From: an uncultured Eubacteriales bacterium
GTDB taxonomy: Bacteria > Bacillota > Clostridia > Peptostreptococcales > Anaerovoracaceae
Direction of reading: 5' to 3'
NCBI GenBank assembly: GCA_902776725.1
Contig: CACYQX010000004.1
Coordinates: 19,214-83,213 of the forward strand
DNA: 64,000 bases
The notes under the pieces are model-generated. The model worked only from the letters and a program-made list of their open reading frames with translations. It did no database searches and was not told where the DNA came from. The position numbers and the translations under genes are program-made. Below, piece after piece: positions 7,961 to 16,527 of the stretch; the first letter of the stretch is position 1; each line of letters starts with the position of its first letter.

Positions 7961-7991
7961 AGAAAAGGAGTTCAAAGGAACTCCTTTTCTT
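7961..7991. terminator. Strong terminator after the sortase-like gene
   Basis: A 13-bp perfect stem, AGAAAAGGAGTTC paired with GAACTCCTTTTCT around an AAAG loop, with A-run and T-run on either side, so it can act in both directions. Confidence 0.88.
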
Positions 7992-8008
7992 ATGCCTGGG
8001 GCAATCTA

Positions 8009-8033
8009 AAAGGGCGCTTGTCTTGCGCCCTTT
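8009..8033 (-). terminator. Terminator of the G5-domain protein gene
   Basis: AAAGGGCGC/GCGCCCTTT stem (9 bp, 7-base loop). Read on the minus strand it is followed by TTTTAGATT, 12 bases after the stop codon. Confidence 0.8.
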
Positions 8034-8044
8034 GATTGTTTGGT

Positions 8045-9091
8045 TTAGTACCATCTGTTGTTCTGGAAGAAGCTCCATGCTGCAGATGGTGATCCATATC
8101 TACCTGCTATATAGTCCAGACCCCACGCTACCTGTACGTATCCGTTGGTTTCCCAATCATCTCCGTGGGATGCCATCTTGCTTCCCGGGAGTGCCTGAGG
8201 TATTCCGTATGCTCCGGAGTACCTATTGGTTGAGTAGGGGTTCCATCCCGACTCGCGGTTCCAAAGATTTACCAGTGCATTGAAGTCATCATCTGTCCAT
8301 CCGTAGAGTGGGAAGAGGCTGTAAGCGTATTCCTGATAGCTGCCATCGAATGTAACTGTGGTTACCGTCTCTGTCTCTTCTACCTCTGTTGTCTCTTCTT
8401 CAACCGTCTGAGCTACTGTGGTTTCTTCTTCAACCTTTGTGGTTTCTGCCTGGTATACGGTAGCGGTTTCCTCGACCTCATTGGTCATTGTTCCATATCT
8501 TACGATTTGGGTTTGAGGAGCCGATTCTTCTACAGTCTTTATTAAATTTTTAGATTCCACTTTGCCGCCGGATCTCTTCACCAGATACGTATTGATCGTA
8601 GTACCGGTGACGCCGTATTGTTCAATCTCTTCTTCGCCTTCATACATACTGTTGTCGGCAACATACTCGGTCTCATAAGGAACCTCGACCGTCTCGGTTT
8701 CTTCCGCATAAGACACTCTTCTAATCGTTACAACAGCTCCATTTGTCAACTTTGTGTCGAGGGAAGGCTCTATGATGTCGTTCCCTCCGAACGTGACGCC
8801 GACGTAATCCATGAGTTCTCTAACCGTGCAATTGCCGGTGTAGACAAAATCAGTTATATCGTCAACATTCAACGTAAATGTTGAAATTGGAGTCTCTACA
8901 GGTATATATGTTACCGCGCTGGCCGGTGTTGCGACCACTTCGGCAGGTGCTGACGAACGAGGTACAGTTCCTGCCTGAGCAAGTGGTGTTTTGCCGGTCT
9001 CCATGGTATATATAACCGCAGAGCATAGTATGATGGCAAGTAAGAGTACGGCGATAAGCACAGCCTTAAAGCGGGCTCTTATCACTTTCAT
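8045..9091 (-). CDS. Secreted G5/DUF348 protein with lytic-transglycosylase-like C-terminus
   Basis: A 348-residue exported protein. Residues 1-27 form a signal anchor. A DUF348-type domain (about 70-125) is followed by a G5 domain (about 128-205, with the 'ETVEVPYETEYV' pattern), then a Glu/Thr/Val-rich linker (about 210-250). The last 95 residues contain 'LVNLWNRESGWNPYSTN...YSGAYGIPQAL', the SLT-like lysozyme/transglycosylase signature with a plausible catalytic Glu in NRESGW. This architecture matches YabE/Rpf-like wall-remodelling enzymes that cleave peptidoglycan glycan strands outside the cell. It has its own SigA promoter, and its ribosome site can be folded into a hairpin. Confidence 0.82.
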   Translation of the reverse strand: MKVIRARFKAVLIAVLLLAIILCSAVIYTMETGKTPLAQAGTVPRSSAPAEVVATPASAVTYIPVETPISTFTLNVDDITDFVYTGNCTVRELMDYVGVTFGGNDIIEPSLDTKLTNGAVVTIRRVSYAEETETVEVPYETEYVADNSMYEGEEEIEQYGVTGTTINTYLVKRSGGKVESKNLIKTVEESAPQTQIVRYGTMTNEVEETATVYQAETTKVEEETTVAQTVEEETTEVEETETVTTVTFDGSYQEYAYSLFPLYGWTDDDFNALVNLWNRESGWNPYSTNRYSGAYGIPQALPGSKMASHGDDWETNGYVQVAWGLDYIAGRYGSPSAAWSFFQNNRWY

Positions 9092-9094
9092 ACA

Positions 9095-9113
9095 ATTACC
9101 TCCATTTGGTAAT
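9095..9113 (-). promoter_or_regulatory. Hairpin over the ribosome binding site of the G5 protein gene
   Basis: On the minus strand ATTACC pairs with GGTAAT around AAATGGA, burying part of the GGAGGT Shine-Dalgarno sequence 7 bases before the ATG. Two TTCTTAAGA copies lie just upstream in the 5' leader. Translational control is possible. Confidence 0.5.
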
Positions 9114-9140
9114 TCTTAAGATTTCTTAAGAACTTCGTGC

Positions 9141-9169
9141 ATTGTATCATAGAGGGAGCAAAAAGTCAA
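9141..9169 (-). promoter_or_regulatory. SigA promoter of the G5 protein gene
   Basis: On the minus strand TTGACT (9164-9169), 17-base spacer, TACAAT (9141-9146). The predicted 5' leader is only about 40 bases, too short for a ydaO-type c-di-AMP riboswitch. Confidence 0.85.
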
Positions 9170-9384
9170 AGCAACAAATTTTACCATTTTTGCCCCAACA
9201 ACCACATATTCCGCTCGACTTAAAGAGGCATACACAAGATACAGTAAGGCTCTCTATGCACTGGGACTATGCAAATGCCCATAAATCAGTTAAAATAGAG
9301 CAGTCGGGAAAGCCGCACGACATAAATTTTATAATCTAAAAGAATTGCGGCTTACCCAAAAACTAAAGAAGAAAGGGTATTTCA
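9170..9384 (+). promoter_or_regulatory. metY upstream region
   Basis: It contains a perfect TATAAT at 9330-9335 enclosed by a 7-bp inverted repeat, AGCCGCA (9311-9317) and TGCGGCT (9346-9352), that could be an operator. No consensus -35 is at the right distance. I see no SAM riboswitch or T-box. AAAGGG before the ATG is the ribosome site. Confidence 0.45.
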
Positions 9385-10647
9385 ATGAAAGACGAAACAA
9401 AATGCCTGCATTCAGGCTATACTCCAAAGAATTCTGAGCCCAGGGTGGTTCCTATAGTTCAGAGCACGACCTATGTGTTTGATTCCACGGAGGACGTTGC
9501 TGCCGTATTTGATGAGCCGACCAAGGCTCTTATCTATTCTCGCTTCGCCAACCCCACGGTTATGGCCGTAGAGGCCAAAATCGCTGATTTGGAGGGCGGA
9601 ATAGGGGCAATGTGCACCAGCAGCGGCCAGGCGGCAAATCTCCTCTCTATCCTCAATCTATGCAAGGCTGGGGACAGCTTTATAAGCGCGGCCGAGATTT
9701 ACGGTGGAACCATCAATCTCTTCCACGTAACGCTTAAGAAACTAGGAATAGAGTGCATATCCGTTCCTGCGGACATCAGCGCCGAGGATCTCGATAAGGC
9801 CTTTAAGCCGAATACCAAGGCGGTATTTGGCGAGACTATAGCAAATCCTGCGCTAACGGTTCTGGACATAGAGAAGTTCGCAAATGCTGCACATAAGCAT
9901 GGCGTTCCGCTAATCATGGACAGCACTTTTGCGACACCGGTTCTTTGCAAGCCGTTTGAATACGGTGCGGATATCGTGACGCATTCCACGACAAAGTATA
10001 TGGACGGCCACGCTGTTCAGGGGGGCGGTGTAATTGTTGATAGCGGAAACTTTGATTGGACCAACGGGAACTTCCCGGACTTCACGGAGCCGGACGAATC
10101 ATATCACGGAACAATATATACCGAGACTTACGGAAAGGCCGCATACATCATCAAAGCTCGCATGCAGCTCATGAGAGACTTTGGTTGCTATCCGGCAGCT
10201 CACTCGGCATTCCTGCTCAATATGGGTCTCGAGACCCTTGCGCTCAGGATGCCAAAGTACTGCGAGAACGCAATCAAGGTTGCAGAGGTTCTTAAGGCAT
10301 CCGACAAAGTTGAGAGCGTAAGCTATCCGGCTCTCCCCGGCGACAGCCAGTACGAGCTCTACAAGAAGTACCTCAAGGGAGGAAGCGGAGTTATATCCTT
10401 TGTTATCAAGGGCGGCCGCGACGCTGCCATAAGATTTATGGACAGCCTCAAGCTCGCATCGAACGAGGTCCACGTTGCGGATATCAGAACCTGCGTGCTT
10501 CACCCTGCGAGCGAAACGCATAGACAGCTCACCGAGGAGCAGCTTGCGGCGGCGGGAATCAATGCCGGCATGGTTAGATTCTCCGTAGGACTCGAAAACA
10601 TAGACGATATTTTAGAAGACTTGAACCAGGCCCTTGCGGCGGTATAA
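9385..10647 (+). CDS. metY: O-acetylhomoserine sulfhydrylase / Cys-Met PLP enzyme
   Basis: A 420-residue fold-type I PLP enzyme of the Cys/Met metabolism family. The cofactor Lys is K204 in STTKYMDGH; D179 (MDSTF) would hold the pyridine nitrogen; 'YSRFANPT' near residue 51 binds phosphate from the partner subunit. The length and the insertion around residues 218-245 fit O-acetylhomoserine aminocarboxypropyltransferase, which makes homocysteine from O-acetylhomoserine and sulfide, rather than the shorter cystathionine enzymes. Methionine gamma-lyase is an alternative. It appears monocistronic or cotranscribed with the lipoprotein gene 27 bases downstream. Confidence 0.85.
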   Translation: MKDETKCLHSGYTPKNSEPRVVPIVQSTTYVFDSTEDVAAVFDEPTKALIYSRFANPTVMAVEAKIADLEGGIGAMCTSSGQAANLLSILNLCKAGDSFISAAEIYGGTINLFHVTLKKLGIECISVPADISAEDLDKAFKPNTKAVFGETIANPALTVLDIEKFANAAHKHGVPLIMDSTFATPVLCKPFEYGADIVTHSTTKYMDGHAVQGGGVIVDSGNFDWTNGNFPDFTEPDESYHGTIYTETYGKAAYIIKARMQLMRDFGCYPAAHSAFLLNMGLETLALRMPKYCENAIKVAEVLKASDKVESVSYPALPGDSQYELYKKYLKGGSGVISFVIKGGRDAAIRFMDSLKLASNEVHVADIRTCVLHPASETHRQLTEEQLAAAGINAGMVRFSVGLENIDDILEDLNQALAAV

Positions 10648-10674
10648 AAGACGGTATAAGAAAAGAGGTTACTG

Positions 10675-11052
10675 ATGAAGAAGAGACTTGTTGTTACAAT
10701 TGTTTTGATTGCGCTTGTGGCTACTTTGCTTGCGGGCTGTGCCAAGAAGGAAGTTACGCTCGAGAGTTTTGTCAAGGATAATCCTTCGGAGGAGGCCGCG
10801 CTGGAAGAGCTTACGGCCAACGATCCGAACGCTTCGATTGAATTCGAAGGAAATATAATGCGCATAATCTACAAGGTAGAGGATTCCACAATAACAAAGG
10901 ATATACTCGACCCTGCGCTGGAAATGATGGCTGCCACCTTTAACGGAATCGCGCAGGACCTCGTAAAGAGCACGGGCATCGAGGGTATTCAGATTGAAAT
11001 CGTCTATAAGGACGCGGAAGGCAAGGACATAACGAGCAGAGTCTTCGAATAA
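10675..11052 (+). CDS. DUF4854-like lipoprotein
   Basis: A 125-residue protein with a lipoprotein signal peptide: basic MKKR start, hydrophobic core and the lipobox LLAGC (Cys22), so it should be lipid-anchored on the outer face of the membrane. The mature part is a small alpha/beta domain of the DUF4854 type found in many Bacillota, with no known activity. AGAGGT precedes the ATG. It lies between metY and lepA with short gaps and no visible terminators. Confidence 0.75.
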   Translation: MKKRLVVTIVLIALVATLLAGCAKKEVTLESFVKDNPSEEAALEELTANDPNASIEFEGNIMRIIYKVEDSTITKDILDPALEMMAATFNGIAQDLVKSTGIEGIQIEIVYKDAEGKDITSRVFE

Positions 11053-11076
11053 GTTATTGATTAAGTCTAAGCAAGA

Positions 11077-12888
11077 ATGAACGATTATCAGAAGTACATC
11101 AGAAATTTCAGCATAATTGCCCATATCGATCACGGCAAATCGACGCTCGCGGACAGGATCATCGAAAACACCGGTCTTGTCGCCGAGCGCGATATGAAGG
11201 AGCAGTTTCTGGACAATATGGAACTGGAGCGCGAGCGTGGAATCACAATCAAGCTCCAGACCACCAGGCTCGTTTTCAAATCAAAGGACGGAAACGAGTA
11301 TATCCTGAACCTAATCGACACGCCGGGTCATGTGGATTTTAACTACGAGGTATCCCGCAGTCTCGCTGCGTGCGAGGGTGCGGTTCTTGTTGTAGATTCA
11401 ACTCAGGGCGTCGAGGCACAGACCATGGCCAATGTCTATCTGGCGCTGGACGAGGACCTTGAGATTCTTCCTGTTCTGAATAAAATCGATCTTGCGAGCT
11501 CGCGTCCCGATGAGACCAGAGAAGAAATAGAAGAGATGATCGGAATAGACGCCTCCGAGGCGCCGCTTGTTTCGGCAAAGGAAGGAATCGGAATAACCGA
11601 GCTTCTCGAAGCCATCGTAGAGAAGATTCCCGCGCCGAACGGAAACCCATCAGGGAAATTAAAGGCACTTATATTTGACTCAATCTACGATAATTATAAA
11701 GGCGTTGTGATCTACACGCGCATATTTGATGGCGAGGTCAAGGTAGGCGATATGATTCGCCTGATGAGCACCAAGAAGAAATACGAAGTTACCGAGGTCG
11801 GCGTAATGGCTCCGGGACATGTTCCGGTTAAGTCACTAAAGGCCGGCGACGTTGGATATATCTGCGCGAGCATCAAGCAGGTAAAGGACGCACGCGTGGG
11901 CGATACCATAACTTTGGACAATGCGCCGACGGAGGAGCCACTCCCCGGATATAAGCGCGCGCAGTCTATGGTTTACTGCGGTATCTACCCCGCGGAGGGC
12001 GAGAAATACGAGGGCGTAAAGGATGCGCTCGAAAAGCTTCAGGTGAACGATGCTGCGTTTGAATTCGAGCCCGAGACATCGACGGCACTCGGATTTGGTT
12101 TCCGCTGCGGGTTTTTAGGTCTACTCCATATGGAGATAATCGTGGAGAGACTCGAGCGTGAGTTCGATCTCGCGGTGATTACCACATCTCCGAGCGTAGT
12201 ATATAAGGTGGTTCGTTCAGATGGAACCGTCGAGATGATTCAGAACCCGACCAACCTTCCGTCGCCGACGGAGATAGACCATATAGAAGAACCGATCGTA
12301 AAGGCTGACATCATGATTCCAAAGGAATACGTCGGCTCAATCATGGAACTCTGCCAGAAGCGCCGCGGCGTTATGCAGCATATGGAATATATAACAAAGG
12401 ACAGGGTTACGCTCCACTACGAGCTTCCACTGAACGAGGTAATATACGATTTCTTTGATGCGCTCAAATCCAAGACTCGCGGCTACGGCTCGCTCGACTA
12501 CGAGTTTATACGCTATCAGAAATCGCAGCTCGTCAAGATGGACGTATTGCTGAATAAAGAAATCGTGGACGCATTCTCGATGATAGTTCACGAGTCCGAG
12601 GCCTACGAAAGAGGGCGTTTCGTCTGCAAGAAACTAAAAGAAGTTATTCCAATGCACCAGTTTGAGGTGCCCGTTCAGGCCGCCATCGGCCAAAAAGTAA
12701 TCGCCCGCGAAACCGTGCGCGCTTACCGAAAGGACGTAATCGCCAAATGCTACGGCGGTGACATTTCGCGTAAGAAAAAGCTCCTCGAAAAGCAAAAAGA
12801 GGGTAAGAAGCGCATGCGCCAGTTTGGACGCGTCGAGGTTCCGCAGGAGGCGTTTACGGCGGTTCTCAAATACGATGATGACAAATAA
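11077..12888 (+). CDS. lepA: Elongation factor 4 (LepA)
   Basis: A 603-residue ribosome-associated GTPase. The G1 motif AHIDHGKST (residues 15-23), G2 RGITIK, G3 DTPGH and G4 NKID are intact, followed by domain II, EF-G-like domains and the LepA-specific C-terminal domain ending in '[17 protein letters not shown]'. It can back-translocate or otherwise remodel stalled ribosomes; the cellular role is still debated. The ATG lacks an obvious Shine-Dalgarno sequence. The 3' end overlaps the start of hemW by 14 bases, a common gene pair in Bacillota. Confidence 0.98.
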   Translation: MNDYQKYIRNFSIIAHIDHGKSTLADRIIENTGLVAERDMKEQFLDNMELERERGITIKLQTTRLVFKSKDGNEYILNLIDTPGHVDFNYEVSRSLAACEGAVLVVDSTQGVEAQTMANVYLALDEDLEILPVLNKIDLASSRPDETREEIEEMIGIDASEAPLVSAKEGIGITELLEAIVEKIPAPNGNPSGKLKALIFDSIYDNYKGVVIYTRIFDGEVKVGDMIRLMSTKKKYEVTEVGVMAPGHVPVKSLKAGDVGYICASIKQVKDARVGDTITLDNAPTEEPLPGYKRAQSMVYCGIYPAEGEKYEGVKDALEKLQVNDAAFEFEPETSTALGFGFRCGFLGLLHMEIIVERLEREFDLAVITTSPSVVYKVVRSDGTVEMIQNPTNLPSPTEIDHIEEPIVKADIMIPKEYVGSIMELCQKRRGVMQHMEYITKDRVTLHYELPLNEVIYDFFDALKSKTRGYGSLDYEFIRYQKSQLVKMDVLLNKEIVDAFSMIVHESEAYERGRFVCKKLKEVIPMHQFEVPVQAAIGQKVIARETVRAYRKDVIAKCYGGDISRKKKLLEKQKEGKKRMRQFGRVEVPQEAFTAVLKYDDDK

Positions 12889-14065
12889 TCTAGGAATCTA
12901 CATCCACATACCGTTTTGCGTTAGAAAGTGCCCGTATTGCGGGTTTCTTTCTGCGCCGGTTTGTGATGAGGCGGAGTTTGCCGCGTATAAGGCGCGGCTT
13001 GTTGATGAGATAAAGTCGTACGAGGTTGGCCCGGGGAACGATGCTCTGCGGCGTACGGTCGACAGCATATTTATCGGTGGCGGCACACCGTCCATTATGC
13101 CCGCAGAATATATCGCGGAGATCTTATTGGTAGTCAATAATAAGTTTTATGTAACATCAGACTGCGAAATCACAATGGAAGCCAACCCCGGAACCTTAAC
13201 CGAGGAAAAACTTTTTCAATTGGGGACGAAAATCAACAGACTGTCCATCGGCGTCCAGAGTTTTGATGACGAGGTGCTGAGAACTCTCGGAAGAATTCAT
13301 ACTGCCGAGGAGGCCGTAGAAGCCTTTAAAATGGCGCGTTCCGCAGGATTCACCAATATCAATATTGACCTCATGTTTGGCATTCCGCAGCAGACGATGA
13401 AGCAGTGGACCGACACTCTCGAGAAAGCAATAGCGTTAAATCCCGAGCACATAAGTTTTTACAGCTTGCAGATTGAAGAGGGTACGCCGTATTATAAGAA
13501 GTTCATGGCAGGGGACTTTGATGAACTCCCGGAGGAAGTTGATCGCGATATGTACCATACGGCGATAAGAATTCTTAAGGACGCGGGTTACAAGCATTAC
13601 GAAATCAGCAATGCCGCCAAGCCGGGCTTTGAGTGCAGGCACAATCTTAAGTATTGGACAGGGCAGGAGTATATCGGTTTTGGCGACAGCGCTTCATCGT
13701 ATATAAGGGCGGATGCAATCGCGGACGGAAGCAAAGCCATAGAATCCTCGTATATCGGCGGCATGCGCTATACTATGATGAACGGCGAGAAAACCGACGT
13801 ACACGTGAACAGCAAGTTTGACGATATGTCAGAGTTCGCGTTCACGGGGCTTAGGCTTACGCGTGGAATTAACTACGGCGAGTTCAAGAGCCGATTTGGG
13901 ATTGATTTCAGAGATGCATTTTCCGACAGATGGAATGAGCTCAGTGAATTCTTTGATAGCGGCGCGCTTAAAGAGTACGTCTCAAACGAAGGCGAGCCGA
14001 CATCTCTTGTAATCACCGAAAAAGGAATCGATATTTCAAACCGCATCATGGCGGTATTCGTATAG
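12875..14065 (+). CDS. hemW: HemW heme chaperone / radical SAM protein
   Basis: A 396-residue radical SAM protein related to coproporphyrinogen dehydrogenase. The CxxxCxxC cluster motif is C15-VRK-C19-PY-C22, followed by GGGTPS and 'EANPGTL'. HemW proteins bind heme and lack the true oxidative decarboxylase function of HemN. The start was taken at the first ATG of a tandem ATGATG inside the end of lepA; the second (12878) is equally possible. The much longer open frame upstream overlaps lepA and is not real. The C-terminal HemN_C domain is present. Confidence 0.93.
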   Translation: MMTNNLGIYIHIPFCVRKCPYCGFLSAPVCDEAEFAAYKARLVDEIKSYEVGPGNDALRRTVDSIFIGGGTPSIMPAEYIAEILLVVNNKFYVTSDCEITMEANPGTLTEEKLFQLGTKINRLSIGVQSFDDEVLRTLGRIHTAEEAVEAFKMARSAGFTNINIDLMFGIPQQTMKQWTDTLEKAIALNPEHISFYSLQIEEGTPYYKKFMAGDFDELPEEVDRDMYHTAIRILKDAGYKHYEISNAAKPGFECRHNLKYWTGQEYIGFGDSASSYIRADAIADGSKAIESSYIGGMRYTMMNGEKTDVHVNSKFDDMSEFAFTGLRLTRGINYGEFKSRFGIDFRDAFSDRWNELSEFFDSGALKEYVSNEGEPTSLVITEKGIDISNRIMAVFV

Positions 14066-14070
14066 ACGAT

Positions 14071-14373
14071 ATGAACACCTTTGAACGCATATATGAAATA
14101 GTGGATATGATACCGCGCGGTAAAGTCGCGACCTACGGTCAGATTGCCAAACTACTTGGAAATCCGCGCATGTCGCGAGTGGTGGGTTACGCGCTCCACG
14201 TCAATCCCGATCCCGAGCACATACCCTGCTACCGCGTAGTAAACAGATTCGGGGAGGTGTCTCCGGCCTTTGCTTTTGGCGGTCCGAACCGCCAACGCGA
14301 GCTCCTCGAAGCGGAGGGCATAGAATTCATCGGCGAGCGCGTCGACATGGAAAAACACCTTTGGCGCGAATGA
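14071..14373 (+). CDS. MGMT-family alkyltransferase-like protein
   Basis: A 100-residue protein equal to the C-terminal DNA-binding and active-site domain of O6-alkylguanine-DNA alkyltransferases. The helix-turn-helix 'ATYGQIAKLLGNPRMSRVVGYAL' supplies the arginine finger region. The active-site motif is IPCYRVV: the acceptor Cys53 is kept, but the usual His of PCHR is Tyr. It may still repair alkyl lesions or act like ATL proteins that flag O6-alkylguanine for excision repair. It follows hemW by 5 bases, so it is translationally close-coupled. Confidence 0.85.
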   Translation: MNTFERIYEIVDMIPRGKVATYGQIAKLLGNPRMSRVVGYALHVNPDPEHIPCYRVVNRFGEVSPAFAFGGPNRQRELLEAEGIEFIGERVDMEKHLWRE

Positions 14374-14383
14374 TGTGCGAGAG

Positions 14384-14392
14384 TGATATAAT
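14384..14392 (+). promoter_or_regulatory. Extended -10 promoter for the VOC gene
   Basis: TGATATAAT is a perfect extended -10 element 31 bases before the next start codon; no clear -35 is present. Confidence 0.65.
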
Positions 14393-14422
14393 TGTAATAA
14401 TAAAATAGTAGGAGGAAACCCG

Positions 14423-14794
14423 ATGAAATTCAAAATGATTCACGAGAACTATAATGTTCGGGATCTCAGTAAGTCACTAGAATTTTACAAGAAGGCGCTT
14501 GGGCTGGAGGAGAAGCGCAGAAAGGAAGCGGAGGACGGCTCCTTTATAATCGTTTATATCGGAAACGAGGAGAGCGAGTTTGAGCTTGAGCTCACGTGGC
14601 TCGCGGACCATCCGGATAAATACGATATCGGTGAAGAGGAATTCCACCTTGCGTTCAGAACGGATGATTATGAGGCGGCACATAAGCTCCACGAGGAGAT
14701 GGGCTGCATTTGCTACGAGAATCCGAATATGGGCATCTACTTTATCCAGGATCCGGACGGCTACTGGCTCGAGGTGATTCCGACGCGCAGATAG
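14423..14794 (+). CDS. VOC family protein, glyoxalase I-like
   Basis: A 123-residue single VOC domain. The four glyoxalase I metal ligands are identifiable: H7, E56, H75 and E117, in the expected beta-strand positions, and the length fits bacterial GloA. It would isomerise the methylglyoxal-thiol adduct to a lactoyl thioester, although glutathione itself is uncommon in Clostridia, so the thiol partner is uncertain. AGGAGG lies 7 bases before the ATG, with an extended -10 promoter in front. The CDF transporter gene starts 8 bases after it. Confidence 0.8.
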   Translation: MKFKMIHENYNVRDLSKSLEFYKKALGLEEKRRKEAEDGSFIIVYIGNEESEFELELTWLADHPDKYDIGEEEFHLAFRTDDYEAAHKLHEEMGCICYENPNMGIYFIQDPDGYWLEVIPTRR

Positions 14795-14802
14795 ATTTAA
14801 TT

Positions 14803-15909
14803 ATGGAAAACAGAAGCAAAACAATAGTAAAAACAAGCATCATTGGTATTGTGGCGAACGTCCTATTGGCCACGTTTAAGGCGGCGGTAGGCTTCCTTTC
14901 CAATTCAATCGCAATCGTTTTGGATGCGGTAAACAACTTGAGCGACGCGCTCTCTTCCGTGATAACCATAGTCGGTACCAAGCTTGCCGGAAGGAGTCCG
15001 GACAAAAAACATCCGCTAGGGCATGGACGCGTTGAATATCTCACCGCGATGGTGATAGCGGTGCTCGTAATATATGCGGGAATCACATCTCTCATCGAAT
15101 CGATTAAGCAGATAATCAATCCGGAGACTCCGGAATATAAGACGGTTACTCTAATAATCGTCGCGGCTTCGGTAATCGTAAAGATTCTTCTCGGGCGCTA
15201 TGTAAAATCCGTAGGGGAGAAAGTCAATTCAGATTCGCTCATAGCTTCCGGTACCGACGCTACGATGGACGCAATCATCTCCGCATCTACCCTTGTTGCG
15301 GCGCTCATATTTATATGGAAAGGACTTAGCCTTGAAGCATACCTCGGCGCCATTATCGCGCTTGTAATTATCAAGGCCGGTATCGACATCTTCAGAGAAA
15401 CCATCTCGCAGATAATAGGGGAGCGCGTAGATTCGGATTTGGCAAAGGACATCAAAAAGAGCATCTGCGAGTTTGAGGATGTATCCGGTGCCTACGACCT
15501 GGTGCTCCATAGCTATGGACCGGACAGGCTAATGGGTTCCGTACATATCGAGATCCCCGACTACTATACGGCGGATAAAATCGATACCCTGACGAGGCGT
15601 ATCCAGAAAAAGATATTTGATGAACACGGAGTCGTGATTACGGCGGTGAGCATCTATTCAATAAATACCAAGGACGATGCGGCGCACGAGATAAAAAACG
15701 AAGTCATGAATATAGTTATGGAACACGAGGGGCTGATTCAGGTTCACGGTTTCTATCTGGATATGAAAGAAAAAACAATGACGTTCGATATGATTATCGA
15801 TTTCAATGCGGACCGTGAAGGCGTATATAATCACATACTCGAAGAGATAAAAGAAAAGTATCCGGAGTACTCGGTGCATATACAATTGGATTCGGATATA
15901 AGCGATTAA
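14803..15909 (+). CDS. Cation diffusion facilitator, probable manganese-type exporter
   Basis: A 368-residue CDF transporter with six membrane helices in the first 210 residues and a cytoplasmic ferredoxin-like domain behind them. The transport site reads N44-xxx-D48 in TM2 and D152-xxx-D156 in TM5. An Asn/Asp plus Asp/Asp set is the pattern I associate with MntE-type Mn2+ exporters rather than the His/Asp set of zinc CDFs; this is inference. 'HPLGHGRVEYL' is the conserved loop after TM2. The ATG has no clear ribosome site, so translation may be coupled to the VOC gene 8 bases upstream. Confidence 0.85.
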   Translation: MENRSKTIVKTSIIGIVANVLLATFKAAVGFLSNSIAIVLDAVNNLSDALSSVITIVGTKLAGRSPDKKHPLGHGRVEYLTAMVIAVLVIYAGITSLIESIKQIINPETPEYKTVTLIIVAASVIVKILLGRYVKSVGEKVNSDSLIASGTDATMDAIISASTLVAALIFIWKGLSLEAYLGAIIALVIIKAGIDIFRETISQIIGERVDSDLAKDIKKSICEFEDVSGAYDLVLHSYGPDRLMGSVHIEIPDYYTADKIDTLTRRIQKKIFDEHGVVITAVSIYSINTKDDAAHEIKNEVMNIVMEHEGLIQVHGFYLDMKEKTMTFDMIIDFNADREGVYNHILEEIKEKYPEYSVHIQLDSDISD

Positions 15910-15932
15910 CAAAAACTGTTGAGGAGGCAATG

Positions 15933-16409
15933 ATGTTCAGAGAAATAAAGAGATTTAAGCAGGCGCTTTCGCAGGAGGAATGTGTTGAAATACTCCAGAA
16001 TGAGGTTCGTGGAGTGCTGTCGGTACTCGGTGATGAGGATTATCCTTATGGAATGCCGATCAATCATTGGTACAACCCGGAGGATGGCAAAATCTATTTC
16101 CACGCAGGCCCGGGCGGGCATAGAGAAGATGCTATCAAGAACCACGACAAGGTTTCTTTCTGCGTATATGATAGCGGATACAGAAAAGAAGGCGACTGGG
16201 CGTTAAACATCAAAAGCGTCATCGTCTTTGGTCGTATGAGCATAGTCGAGGACAAAGAACTCGCGCTCAATTCGATAAGGGCTCTAAGTCACAAATTTAC
16301 CTCGGATGACGAATACATCGAGGAAGACATAGTTAGGAATGGAAACATTGTGGTTTGCCTATGTCTTACGCCTGAACACATCACGGGAAAACTCGTAAAC
16401 GAGTCCTAA
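15933..16409 (+). CDS. Pyridoxamine 5'-phosphate oxidase-family flavoprotein
   Basis: A 158-residue protein of the FMN-binding split-barrel (PNPOx-like, NimA-related) type: 'GVLSVLGDEDYPYGMPINHWYNPEDGKIYFHAG' is the typical strand-turn-strand start, and H97 onward continues the barrel. Members bind FMN or heme and have varied oxidoreductase roles; the substrate is unknown. The second ATG of a tandem pair was chosen because GAGGAGG lies 5 bases before it; the first (15930) would leave only 2 bases. Confidence 0.78.
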   Translation: MFREIKRFKQALSQEECVEILQNEVRGVLSVLGDEDYPYGMPINHWYNPEDGKIYFHAGPGGHREDAIKNHDKVSFCVYDSGYRKEGDWALNIKSVIVFGRMSIVEDKELALNSIRALSHKFTSDDEYIEEDIVRNGNIVVCLCLTPEHITGKLVNES

Positions 16410-16460
16410 TATGGGTAATATCAAAACATAATAAATCCACCATATATTGTTATTATAACG

Positions 16461-16489
16461 TTGTTAATAGGGATATTTTGTGGTAAAAT
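16461..16489 (+). promoter_or_regulatory. Promoter in front of the MtnA-like gene
   Basis: TTGTTA (16461-16466), 17-base spacer, TAAAAT (16484-16489). The start of transcription would fall inside the next hairpin. Confidence 0.65.
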
Positions 16490-16490
16490 G

Positions 16491-16517
16491 ATATGCGGTG
16501 TAAACCGCATATTTTTT
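16491..16517 (+). terminator. Hairpin with T-tract between promoter and MtnA-like start
   Basis: ATATGCGGT/ACCGCATAT stem (9 bp, GTAA loop) followed by TTTTT, ending just before the GGAGA ribosome site. It likely terminates the upstream flavoprotein transcript. Confidence 0.6.
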
Positions 16518-16527
16518 GGAGAAAAAC

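Noticed and set aside
9142..9339. 65-codon open frame on the plus strand
   Set aside because: It overlaps the minus-strand promoter of the G5 gene, has no ribosome site and no recognisable protein character.
9170..9384. SAM riboswitch or T-box before metY
   Set aside because: No conserved aptamer core, kink-turn or T-box sequence is seen in this space.
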